Shown: positions 1 through 6,457, counted from the first letter of the stretch. The stretch: DNA of 11,284 bases from Clostridia bacterium (GCA_017395715.1 JAFQNZ010000231.1:1-11284); one strand, 5' to 3'. Made by a program: numbers and translations. Notes: a model not told the origin generated them from the letters alone.

Positions 1-93
1 ATAAGGATAGATCCCATTGATGATATCATTCTTGATTTGACTGTAAAGCTGGAGATAGACGGGGCGTTTGGTTTTGTCAACGATATACTTCAT
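1..93 (-). CDS. GntR-family transcriptional regulator, N-terminal fragment (runs off the left edge)
   Basis: Reading leftward from an ATG at 93-91, the first 31 residues are open to the window edge. They contain PVYLQLYSQIKNDIINGIYP, the opening helix of the GntR winged-helix DNA-binding domain (family pattern: P-Y-Q-I, then I--G-YP-G-KLPS). The 'INGIYPY' wording is most like MocR-type members, which carry a C-terminal aminotransferase-like domain that binds pyridoxal phosphate, but the deciding part lies outside the window. A GGGAGAG stretch about 14 bases upstream is a weak, rather distant ribosome site. The gene is divergent from the transporter gene starting at 188 and shares its promoter region, so control of that gene is likely. 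GntR family is fairly sure; MocR subtype is a guess. Confidence 0.75.
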   Translation of the reverse strand, partial: MKYIVDKTKRPVYLQLYSQIKNDIINGIYPY

Positions 94-124
94 CTGGTTA
101 TATAAAACTCTCCCGAATTGGTAA

Positions 125-153
125 TTGTTATATGTTCAGATACAGTATATACT
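125..153 (+). promoter_or_regulatory. Sigma-A promoter of the ECF S-component gene
   Basis: TTGTTA (125-130), a 17-base spacer and TATACT (148-153). Transcription would begin near 160, giving a short leader with AAGGAG at 171-176 before the ATG at 188. The -10 box lies inside the 10-bp palindrome AGTATATACT (144-153). The 7-bp sequence GTTATAT occurs at 97-103 and again at 127-133, exactly 30 bp apart; this could be a regulator site but is short. Confidence 0.65.
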
Positions 154-172
154 ATCTTCATCGGTTTGTAAA
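144..172 (-). promoter_or_regulatory. Divergent sigma-A promoter of the GntR gene
   Basis: On the minus strand TTTACA (172-167), a 17-base spacer and TATACT (149-144). It uses the other strand of the same palindrome that supplies the -10 box of the rightward promoter, and its -35 box touches the ribosome site of the rightward gene. Polymerase could hardly occupy both promoters at once. Confidence 0.6.
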
Positions 173-187
173 GGAGATAGATCAAAA

Positions 188-688
188 ATGCGATCCAAAA
201 CAAGAAAAATTGTGATGACAGCACTTATGATGGCGTGTGTATGCGCGGCAACAATGATCATTAAAGTTCCTTCGCCTTTGAAAGGGTATTTGAATCTCGG
301 TGACTGCGTGGTACTGATGGCAGGATGGATGCTCTCGCCCGGCTACGGATTCCTTGCTGCCGGCGTTGGCTCGGCACTTGCCGATCTGTTTTCGGGCTAT
401 ATGACATACGTACCTGCAACATTTGTGATCAAGGGATTGATGGCGTTAATCGTGTTTGTTTGCTATAAGCTGATGTCCAAAAGACTCGGCAGTCTGGTAT
501 CGCAAATCATTGGCGGCGTGATCGCCGAAGCGATCATGGTGCTTGGATATTTCGTGTTTGAGGGCTTTTTGTACGGATTTATTCCCTCAATCGTGAACAT
601 TCCCGCAAACTGTGTGCAAGGAGCTGCGGGGCTTGTGATGGGGATTATTTTGATCCGCGTGTACGAGGCAAGACGGAACAGAGCGTAA
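188..688 (+). CDS. ECF transporter S component (vitamin-type substrate-binding membrane subunit)
   Basis: A 166-residue, very hydrophobic protein with about five to six membrane segments, the usual size for the substrate-binding S subunit of energy-coupling factor importers. Family marks: an AxxxA helix-contact motif in the first membrane segment (Ala12/Ala16), the GYLNLGDCVVLMAG block (33-46), and the GFLAAGVGSALADLFSGY block (54-71) followed by PATFVIKGLMALI; together these resemble the ECF-ribofla_trS group (PF07155). It would need the shared EcfA/EcfA'/EcfT module encoded elsewhere. I chose ATG 188 because AAGGAG lies at 171-176; the reading frame is open upstream to 125 but that stretch includes the promoter. 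The divergent GntR gene is its probable regulator. Substrate cannot be read directly; if the neighbour is MocR-type, a vitamin B6 compound is a reasonable guess. Confidence 0.85.
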   Translation: MRSKTRKIVMTALMMACVCAATMIIKVPSPLKGYLNLGDCVVLMAGWMLSPGYGFLAAGVGSALADLFSGYMTYVPATFVIKGLMALIVFVCYKLMSKRLGSLVSQIIGGVIAEAIMVLGYFVFEGFLYGFIPSIVNIPANCVQGAAGLVMGIILIRVYEARRNRA

Positions 689-690
689 GG

Positions 691-748
691 GTACGGGATT
701 TTCGCCGATGGCGAATGCAACCCATGCGCGAGAGGGGATGGCTGATTC
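691..748. repeat. Dispersed repeat family 1, copy A
   Basis: A 58-base intergenic sequence that recurs at 6266-6324 with four mismatches and one gap. It holds the perfect hairpin TTCGCC-GAT-GGCGAA (701-715) and the conserved tail GAGAGGGGATGGCTGATTC (730-748). It starts three bases after the S-component stop codon. Parts of it resemble the tRNA-Glu gene read on the same strand (GTACGGGA..., AACCCATG, GCG-GAGAGG). Confidence 0.75.
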
Positions 749-797
749 TTGAAGTCAGCTTTACAATGATTGATTTCACTAAAACTCAAATATAACC

Positions 798-837
798 AAA
801 ACGCCGAGAGTAACACTTTAGTTGCTCTCGGCGTTTT
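798..837 (+). terminator. Rho-independent terminator after the S-component gene
   Basis: CGCCGAGAG pairs with CTCTCGGCG (802-810 with 825-833). The stem extends inward by TAAC/GTTG with one wobble pair and closes on a six-base loop, and TTTT follows. Flanking AAAA on the left lets it act in both directions. It isolates the upstream gene from the MutS operon. Confidence 0.8.
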
Positions 838-842
838 CGGTA

Positions 843-871
843 TAGACTAATTCACAATTTTATGATATAAT
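843..871 (+). promoter_or_regulatory. Promoter of the sigma-like/MutS operon
   Basis: TATAAT at 866-871 preceded by TG at 863-864 (extended -10 box), with a weak -35 box TAGACT at 843-848 and a 17-base spacer. It lies directly after the terminator and gives a leader of about 75 bases before the ATG at 955. No other promoter is obvious inside the operon. Confidence 0.6.
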
Positions 872-954
872 TTTATTAAAACAGCGAATCAACCATATTT
901 TTCTGCAACGAATAGGATGAAAACAGCCGATGACGGCAGAAAGGAGGATCCTCT

Positions 955-2616
955 ATGATCGGATTTAATAAGGATTTTGAAAAACAGTGCGGTGAATATT
1001 TGGAATATCTCTATCGCCTTGCCGAGAAGCAGTATAACGACTGTGCGGATATTGATACTTTGGTACAGAATACACTTAAGGTATTGCTCATCAAAATGAG
1101 TATGGGTGAAAATGTGGAATATCCCAAGGGATTCTTGTCTGCAGTTCTCAAAAACAAATACAACGCATGGCTTCGTGAAAAGTATAAAGCAGAGTACGTG
1201 GAATACTCGGATGGTGCTATCAGCGAGACCTACAACGAATTCGAGGAAAAAGAAGAAGTCGAGCGCAAGAGCGAGGAATATGAATCAGTACGCCGTGAGA
1301 TCGGTCGCCTTATTCGTATCTATCGTGAAGTAACGGTGCGCCATTATGTTCACGGGCAAACGGTAGAACAGATTTCGAAAGAGCTTGGAATTCCGCGCGG
1401 AACGGTGCTATCCCGTCTTTCCGCGGCAAGAGATCAGATCAGAGAGGGACTTGAAAATATGGAAAAGTATTCGCAGATCAGTTATGAACCTAAAACAGCG
1501 TCCATTGGCATATGGGGTAACGGTGGGCTTAATGGCGAGCCATTTTCACTCATGCGCTCGGATATCGAAGCCAATATTCTGAATTTGGCATATGAAAATC
1601 CCGTGTCGGTGCGCGGTATTGCCGATACGATGGGTATGCCCAGCGCATATATTGAGCCTATCATTGAGGTTTTGATCAAAGGTGAGCTGATGGGCAGAAC
1701 CGCGGGAGGACTTGTCTATACCCGTTGCTTTGTGCAGCGATACGAGGATGCCTTTGGTGATATCCCTGCCCAAGAAAAACTTGCCGACAAATATGCTTCT
1801 CGTGTATGGGAGATTGTATGGAAACATCTTGAGCCTTTGACGGCGCGTGACGATTTTGCCGAGATGTCAGACAAACAAAAGGCAACGATGCTTTTGTTTG
1901 TGATGAATCAAATGCTGAATGAAGTTTTACGCAAGAGCCGTCCTGATTCGGAGCATACGCCTAAACAGCCGCCCGAGCGTCCCGATGCAGGTAGATGGCT
2001 TGCAACTGTGACAGTTTACGATCATAATCAGAAAAGAGATAATCCTTACGATGGCTCAGGTCCTGTACAAGTTGGATATAGCTCAAAAAGTGACGGTAAG
2101 TTTGACTGTCAGATGTTAGATTGCCAATCGCTTTTCGGTGAGGCGCATTGGGCATATAATCTGTTTAAATACAGATGCTCCCTGCAGAGCATTCTGCGAT
2201 TTTATGCTTCCTTCCTGCCTTGCGATGTAAAGACCGACAACCAGCTTCTTTACGAACTGATTCCTGAATTTGAAAAGCTTTGTATCTTGAAACGTGGTAC
2301 GGACGGAGAAATCAGACTCGATATCCCGGCATTGCCTTTTACCGAAGTGACAAATCATTGGAATCCCGTTTGCGAAGCAATCAAAAAGGAGCTTTTTGAA
2401 TTGCTGTCGGATGATCTGCGTAAGCTTTGGGCAAAGACCAAGAACCGTGTTCCCAAGCACGTGGATGAAGCGGAATATTTCGTTCACGCAGGTGCGATGG
2501 GCGCGTATGTAAAAGCACAGCTTCTCGCGATCGTGAACAAGGGTCTTTTGCCTTATCCTGTGGTTGTTGGAAAAACACCGCTGATTTATATTGCATACCG
2601 AAAGAAGGATATGTAA
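955..2616 (+). CDS. Sigma-70-family (ECF-like) regulator with long C-terminal extension
   Basis: 553 residues, about three times the length of an ordinary ECF sigma factor. Residues ~10-85 resemble sigma region 2 (DIDTLVQNTLKVLLIKM, then YPKGFLSAVLKNKYNAWLREK, the usual 'WL---R' helix). Residues ~113-168 are a clear region 4 helix-turn-helix (GQTVEQISKELGIPRGTVLSRL, with His133 just before it). A second winged-helix-like segment sits at ~201-262 (SVRGIADTMGMPSAYIEPII, then ELMGRTAGGLVYT). The remaining ~290 residues match nothing I recognise; they are rich in aromatic and Cys residues and contain a Pro-rich linker near 335-345. The ribosome site AAAGGAGG (940-947) fixes the start. It is the first gene of a four-gene operon and could direct or tune transcription of that operon. 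Whether it works as a true sigma factor or as a DNA-binding regulator is open. Confidence 0.8.
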   Translation: MIGFNKDFEKQCGEYLEYLYRLAEKQYNDCADIDTLVQNTLKVLLIKMSMGENVEYPKGFLSAVLKNKYNAWLREKYKAEYVEYSDGAISETYNEFEEKEEVERKSEEYESVRREIGRLIRIYREVTVRHYVHGQTVEQISKELGIPRGTVLSRLSAARDQIREGLENMEKYSQISYEPKTASIGIWGNGGLNGEPFSLMRSDIEANILNLAYENPVSVRGIADTMGMPSAYIEPIIEVLIKGELMGRTAGGLVYTRCFVQRYEDAFGDIPAQEKLADKYASRVWEIVWKHLEPLTARDDFAEMSDKQKATMLLFVMNQMLNEVLRKSRPDSEHTPKQPPERPDAGRWLATVTVYDHNQKRDNPYDGSGPVQVGYSSKSDGKFDCQMLDCQSLFGEAHWAYNLFKYRCSLQSILRFYASFLPCDVKTDNQLLYELIPEFEKLCILKRGTDGEIRLDIPALPFTEVTNHWNPVCEAIKKELFELLSDDLRKLWAKTKNRVPKHVDEAEYFVHAGAMGAYVKAQLLAIVNKGLLPYPVVVGKTPLIYIAYRKKDM

Positions 2617-3183
2617 ATGGAATTTTGGTATGCACTGATAGGCATTATTGCCTTTATTGTATTATTTCCGTATATCCGTTGCTTTTTCAGTCGATTGAAA
2701 TGCGCCGGCAAAATCAGTAAACTTTGCCGTAGAAAAGGATATAAAATATATCCGACACATCTGTTTTGGTTTCTTGGAAATAAACGTGCGAAAAGATGTG
2801 ACCTTTACATAGAAACCGCAAACGAGGTGTTTTCGATCAAACTGTTTGGTATGCCGAGAAGATTGTCCATTCTGATTTTGAAAGAAAATGGCGAGTATTT
2901 TATCCGCAGTTATATAGCGTTGATCTCATATGGCGCCGGTATTCGTTTCCCGATCAATGGCAAGCCGAAGCCCATGCCCCTCTATGATTTTCGATACAGA
3001 TACAAGGATGAATGGGAGATCAAAACGCCAAGGCACATTCTTTTGGTCAACCCTGTTTCGATGGAAACCAAGCGCCAACCGTATCACGGCGGCGAGGTAA
3101 CTGTAGGCGCGGGCGATATCGTAAACGGAATGGAAATCGATTCCTTACCCCGCCTTTTAGGAGATTTGGAGAGTGCTCTATGA
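2617..3183 (+). CDS. Membrane-anchored protein of unknown function
   Basis: 188 residues. The ATG directly follows the TAA of the sigma-like gene, with AAGAAGGA (2602-2609) as ribosome site inside that gene, so translation is probably coupled. Residues ~4-24 (ALIGIIAFIVLFPYIRCFF) form one membrane segment followed by basic residues, which would leave the ~160-residue remainder in the cytoplasm. The soluble part begins with a Cys/basic stretch (CRRKGYKIYPTH, about 37-48) and continues with alternating hydrophobic and charged residues that suggest beta strands. I see no catalytic motif and do not recognise the family. Because it is locked between a regulator and two ATPases, a role as membrane anchor or partner for them is plausible, but this rests on context only. 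Confidence 0.8.
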   Translation: MEFWYALIGIIAFIVLFPYIRCFFSRLKCAGKISKLCRRKGYKIYPTHLFWFLGNKRAKRCDLYIETANEVFSIKLFGMPRRLSILILKENGEYFIRSYIALISYGAGIRFPINGKPKPMPLYDFRYRYKDEWEIKTPRHILLVNPVSMETKRQPYHGGEVTVGAGDIVNGMEIDSLPRLLGDLESAL

Positions 3184-4631
3184 TACATGCACCGCGATTG
3201 CTAAATAATCGTTTTACAACTCTGTTGCCAAATACGCTTTTTTCTGATCTGCAAATTGACAAAATTTTAAGTGCGCAAGCGATTGCTGTGTTACAGCATC
3301 CATGCGAGCCAAATGAGATCGCGCGCCGTAACGAGTTGTTTCTTTTGCTTGATAAGAGCGAGAACGTGGCACACATGGAAAATACACTTTCTGTTCTGTG
3401 CGCAAACGAGCGGGCATTGTATTTGTTGAAGGAAGCAAAGATTCCGCTTGACACATATTACCGTCAAGCGGAATTATTTGAAGCGTATCTTGCTTCTTGT
3501 GAGGCATTGGTTTCGATGTACGGCTTTGGCGAGTTGTTCGCTGATGTAGCAGATTATTATTCATCAGAGAAATCCCGAAACCTGCGTTCCGAAATGAAAA
3601 AATCGGCACATAAAATCAGAAGCCTGCTTCTTGAAATGAACGCAGGTCTTTTGTCCTTTGCCGATAAGAATTGGCTCACGCCCGATTATGAGGCCGTAAG
3701 CGAAATTGAAAACATTTCGGTATGTGCCGAACGTCTTGGGTTCGCTGTTCCGAAAAAGAAACCGCAGAATACCAAAATCAATCTTTCTTTGTCGGATGCT
3801 ATGTGCCGTCTTTATTCGGATAAGGTCGCACAGATCGAAGATGAAATTGCCAAATATGCCGACGCTGATTTTTATGAACCGACTGCATATATCCCCGAGA
3901 TCAAATTCTTTTTGGAAATACACGGCTTGATACAGCGTGCAGCCAAGATCGATGTGCCACACAGTAATGCAAAGATTGCCCAAACGCCAAAGTATATAGC
4001 GAAAAGGCTTTATGACGTTTCTCTTTTGGCAAAAAAATGTGAAAATATCGTTCCCAATGATGCCGATTTCACCGAAAATGAACCTTTCTGCTTTTTGCTT
4101 GGCGCAAACGGTGGTGGCAAAACGACCTATCTCCGCGCACTTGGAGTTAATCTGGTATTTTTCCTCGCAGGTTGCCCCGTGTTTGCAAAAGAAGCGGAAA
4201 TATATCCGTTTGATATCGTCCTTTCACATTTTCCGAAGGACGAGCGATTTGACAATACCGGCAGACTTGATGAGGAACGAAAGCGCACCGAGGAAATGCT
4301 GAATATGGCAGAAAACAAGGTAGCCTTTCTGTTTTTTAACGAAACCTTCAGCGGCACCGATGACAAGCGTGGCTTTGAACTGCTCACCGACACCGCTGAA
4401 AAGATCGAGGAGAGCAAGCATTTTGGTCTGTACGTTACCCACTTTCACGAGGTTATGTCGCTTGACTATCCCGTTCTCTCGGCAGAGGTTGACTTGACGG
4501 ATGCCAATAAGCGCACCTTCCGCATTGTGAGATCCAAAGGAAGTGCATCATCGTATGCTGCCGATATACTCAAAAAGTACCGTCTTGATAAAGACTCTTT
4601 AGAGTCCAGGAGGTACGGTCATGGCAATTAG
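3180..4631 (+). CDS. Short MutS-type ATPase, first of a tandem pair
   Basis: 483 residues. The C-terminal third is a MutS/MSH ATPase domain: Walker A GANGGGKT (308-315), Walker B region FLFFNETFSGTDD with Asn387-Glu388, and switch His421 in YVTHFHE. Before it is a mostly helical ~300-residue region corresponding to the MutS core/lever. There is no room for the mismatch-reading domain I or connector domain II (E. coli MutS is ~850 residues), and no C-terminal Smr nuclease domain as in MutS2. Walker B has Asn instead of the usual Asp, and the normal Ser-Thr-Phe signature is replaced by GRL. The start is ATG 3180, overlapping the previous stop by four bases (ATGA), with GGAGAG at 3168-3173; the frame is open upstream to 3012, but that part overlaps the preceding gene. 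Likely a dimerising ATPase partnered with the next gene product; the DNA substrate, if any, is unknown. Confidence 0.85.
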   Translation: MIHAPRLLNNRFTTLLPNTLFSDLQIDKILSAQAIAVLQHPCEPNEIARRNELFLLLDKSENVAHMENTLSVLCANERALYLLKEAKIPLDTYYRQAELFEAYLASCEALVSMYGFGELFADVADYYSSEKSRNLRSEMKKSAHKIRSLLLEMNAGLLSFADKNWLTPDYEAVSEIENISVCAERLGFAVPKKKPQNTKINLSLSDAMCRLYSDKVAQIEDEIAKYADADFYEPTAYIPEIKFFLEIHGLIQRAAKIDVPHSNAKIAQTPKYIAKRLYDVSLLAKKCENIVPNDADFTENEPFCFLLGANGGGKTTYLRALGVNLVFFLAGCPVFAKEAEIYPFDIVLSHFPKDERFDNTGRLDEERKRTEEMLNMAENKVAFLFFNETFSGTDDKRGFELLTDTAEKIEESKHFGLYVTHFHEVMSLDYPVLSAEVDLTDANKRTFRIVRSKGSASSYAADILKKYRLDKDSLESRRYGHGN

Positions 4632-6084
4632 TATTTTGTATTTGAACGAGCGAAACTCTTATGCAGAAACGCTCTCCGAAAGAATTCTGTACCACCTTTC
4701 GCTTGACCGTTCTTTTTCACATATTTGCGCCGATGTCAAGAAGAGGGATTATTTTCTTTCTGTGGTGTCAGATCTGACCAACGATAAAAATGAGGTTCTG
4801 TATCGCCAAGAGATCGTAAAGGATTTTGAAAATAATCCCTCTTTGCTTGAACAGCTCATATCGTTATCTACACGATTTGAGGAACTGCGAATCACGCAAA
4901 AGACAGCCGGAAAGGACGAATATCGGCTGAATGCAACGGGTACTGCTTCTTCCGCAACGGCCAAGAATATTCTGCAAGCGCAAGCACTTTGCCTAAAACG
5001 CGCCTTGCTGTTCATAAAGGCATACGGCGACCTTTTGGCGAATTTTGATTTGCAGTCCCAAGGATTGAACAATCTATATTCCGCTTGCAAGAAAATGTAT
5101 GAAAGTCCCGATTTTACAAAGCTGATCACTTTCTGCTCCAAGTATGAGAATTTCAGCGCAGGCGGATATTGGGATTTCAAGTTTGCACTGAACGATGAGG
5201 GGCGTATTGAATCGTATGAGTTGATCGATCACAGATATATTCATGTAACCGATTCGGAACTAAAAAAGAAAGGCTTTTCACTTTTTAAGAAAGCAGAAGA
5301 AGTTACCTATCCTTGTCAGCGCTTAAGTCCTGCAAAAGATGGCCTGTACGAGTGGCTTGCCATTTCAGCGTTGTCCGGTCTTTCGGGTGTGTTCGCGAAA
5401 ATCTCAGAACAGATATTTGAGAAGTACGGCTTGATCGGTCGTGAGCTGGTCTTTTACGATGTTGCGCTCAAGTATATACAAGCTTTATCGGGGAAGAAAG
5501 TGTCGATTTGCTATCCAACATTTTCGGAAGATCAAAGCATAAAGGTCAAAAATTTATATGACCTTTATTTGTTGATGTCGAAACCCAATCCGTCTGATGT
5601 CATCCCCAACGATTTTTCACTTGGAAAAGATAACGATGGCTTGTTGGTATTTGGTAATAACGGAAGCGGTAAGACAGTTTATTTGCGTTCTATTGGCACA
5701 ATGCAGGTTCTCGCCCAAGCAGGATTGCCCATTCCATGTGAACGCGCAGAGGTTACGTTATTTTCACAACTTGCAACACAATTTTCGGAAGCAGAAAAGG
5801 AATTCTGTGAGGGAATCGATGCAGGACGCTTTGAGCAAGAGGTGCGCGAGCTTGCCGCAATGGTTGATACCTTGAAAGAAGGCTCACTTGTGTTCCTAAA
5901 TGAAACATTCCAAAGCACCGCCTACATCGAGGGCGCGGAAGGCCTGTATCATCTGTTAAAGCATTTTTCTGCCTTCAATATCCGCTGGATATTGGTGTCA
6001 CACCTGCGGCAGCTTGAAGAAATGTTTGAGCCAAATGAAGCGATCGTTTTGCATACGGGAGAGGGATATAAGATTAGTTGGTAA
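4621..6084 (+). CDS. Short MutS-type ATPase, second of a tandem pair
   Basis: 487 residues with the same layout as its neighbour but clearly divergent in sequence. Walker A is GNNGSGKT (345-352), the Walker B region is LVFLNETFQSTA with Asn427-Glu428, and the switch is His461 in LVSHLRQLEE. The ~340 residues before it are helical (lever-like); domain I and the Smr domain are absent. The usual STF signature position reads GRF (DAGRFEQEVRELAAMV). The start overlaps the end of the first MutS gene by 11 bases, with a perfect AGGAGG at 4608-4613. Two unlike but matched half-size MutS proteins made together suggest an obligate heterodimer, as for eukaryotic MSH pairs; this is inference. The protein ends right after the ATPase domain. 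Confidence 0.85.
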   Translation: MAISILYLNERNSYAETLSERILYHLSLDRSFSHICADVKKRDYFLSVVSDLTNDKNEVLYRQEIVKDFENNPSLLEQLISLSTRFEELRITQKTAGKDEYRLNATGTASSATAKNILQAQALCLKRALLFIKAYGDLLANFDLQSQGLNNLYSACKKMYESPDFTKLITFCSKYENFSAGGYWDFKFALNDEGRIESYELIDHRYIHVTDSELKKKGFSLFKKAEEVTYPCQRLSPAKDGLYEWLAISALSGLSGVFAKISEQIFEKYGLIGRELVFYDVALKYIQALSGKKVSICYPTFSEDQSIKVKNLYDLYLLMSKPNPSDVIPNDFSLGKDNDGLLVFGNNGSGKTVYLRSIGTMQVLAQAGLPIPCERAEVTLFSQLATQFSEAEKEFCEGIDAGRFEQEVRELAAMVDTLKEGSLVFLNETFQSTAYIEGAEGLYHLLKHFSAFNIRWILVSHLRQLEEMFEPNEAIVLHTGEGYKISW

Positions 6085-6090
6085 TAACAC

Positions 6091-6122
6091 CGCCGAAAGT
6101 AACCGTTTGGTCGCTTCTCAGC
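6091..6122. repeat. Decayed relative of the terminator at 802-833
   Basis: The 32 bases starting CGCCGAAAGTAACCGTTTGG are closely similar to the upstream hairpin CGCCGAGAGTAACACTTTAG, matching at about 20 of the first 25 positions. The right arm has lost its pairing. Related sequences therefore bracket the four-gene operon. It could be a degraded terminator or part of a small dispersed family. Confidence 0.45.
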
Positions 6123-6147
6123 ATCAATTCGAATAATTATAGTAAAA

Positions 6148-6193
6148 AACAAATCCGAACCAATTTCGATTTACGAAATAGTTCGGATTTGTT
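6148..6193 (+). terminator. Long hairpin, probable operon terminator
   Basis: A perfect 13-bp stem, AACAAATCCGAAC (6148-6160) with GTTCGGATTTGTT (6181-6193), and inside it a second 6-bp stem, ATTTCG with CGAAAT. The T-tract after it is poor (ATTTGTTACGTTTG), so termination is likely but not certain. It lies about 60 bases after the second MutS stop codon. Confidence 0.55.
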
Positions 6194-6199
6194 ACGTTT

Positions 6200-6228
6200 G
6201 ACGGGAATCAGAACCCTGATCTGCGAGT
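6200..6228 (-). other. tRNA 3'-half-like fragment
   Basis: Read on the minus strand this gives CGCAGATCAGGGTTCTGATT followed by CCCGTCA. That looks like a variable loop plus a T-arm (GGGTTC...CCC) with one extra base in the T-loop. No matching acceptor, D or anticodon arms are present, so it is not a working tRNA. On the plus strand it shares GGGAATC and GAACCC with the true tRNA-Glu at 6518-6592. Low certainty. Confidence 0.3.
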
Positions 6229-6265
6229 TAGTGATTGAGAATTGATTGTTTAGTTAATCAAATCC

Positions 6266-6324
6266 GTATGGGAATTTCGCCGATGGCGAATGCGAATCCA
6301 TGCGCAAGAGGGGATGGCTGATTC
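6266..6324. repeat. Dispersed repeat family 1, copy B
   Basis: 59 bases, with 54 identical to copy A at 691-748. It has the same TTCGCC-GAT-GGCGAA hairpin (6276-6290) and the same tail GAGGGGATGGCTGATTC. It is bounded by near-identical short sequences, CGTATGGGA on the left and CGTACGGGA on the right. It opens a gene-free stretch leading up to tRNA-Glu. Confidence 0.75.
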
Positions 6325-6341
6325 GTACGGGAGATCGACTT

Positions 6342-6457
6342 GAGCAAAGCCTTTTGGCTTTGCTCAGCGAGTTTGCTTTGTCGGCTTGCGCCTCCATTTT
6401 GGCTTTGCCAAAAACATCAAACTTCGCCCATGCCCGAACCTTTGGTTCGGGCATGGG
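6342..6457. repeat. Cluster of perfect hairpins with T-rich loops
   Basis: Three perfect stem-loops in 116 bases: GAGCAAAGCC with TTTT loop (6342-6365, 10 bp), TTTTGGC with TTT loop (6397-6413, 7 bp), and CCCATGCCCGAACC with TTT loop (6427-6457, 14 bp). A fourth, the tRNA-Glu terminator at 6477-6518, has a TTTA loop. The stems share no sequence but the loop style is the same. The gene-free interval 6085-6517 is made up of this cluster, copy B, the fragment at 6200 and the operon-end hairpins; I see no coding region in it. Confidence 0.65.

Noticed and set aside
125..187. Upstream extension of the S-component protein to a TTG at 125
   Set aside because: This stretch contains the promoter boxes and the ribosome site for ATG 188; the N-terminus starting at 188 fits S components.
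463..816. Minus-strand open frame of 117 codons over the S-component gene end and repeat copy A
   Set aside because: It is antisense to a clear membrane protein gene, starts inside a terminator and has no ribosome site. Its similarity to the frame at 6254-6454 is due to the shared intergenic repeat.
3012..3179. Upstream extension of the first MutS gene to 3012
   Set aside because: It overlaps the preceding gene in another frame; ATG 3180 has GGAGAG in front and a standard ATGA overlap.
3180..6084. Canonical MutS/MutL mismatch repair or MutS2
   Set aside because: Both proteins are too short, lack mismatch domain I and the Smr domain, have NE in Walker B, and there is no mutL next to them.
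843..6193. Calling the MutS operon an anti-phage defence system
   Set aside because: There is no nuclease, toxin or other effector motif and no neighbouring defence gene; the claim would rest on novelty alone.
6254..6454. Open frames on both strands across the hairpin cluster
   Set aside because: They arise from perfect palindromes and repeat copy B; they have no ribosome site and the translated text is low in complexity and mirrors the hairpins.
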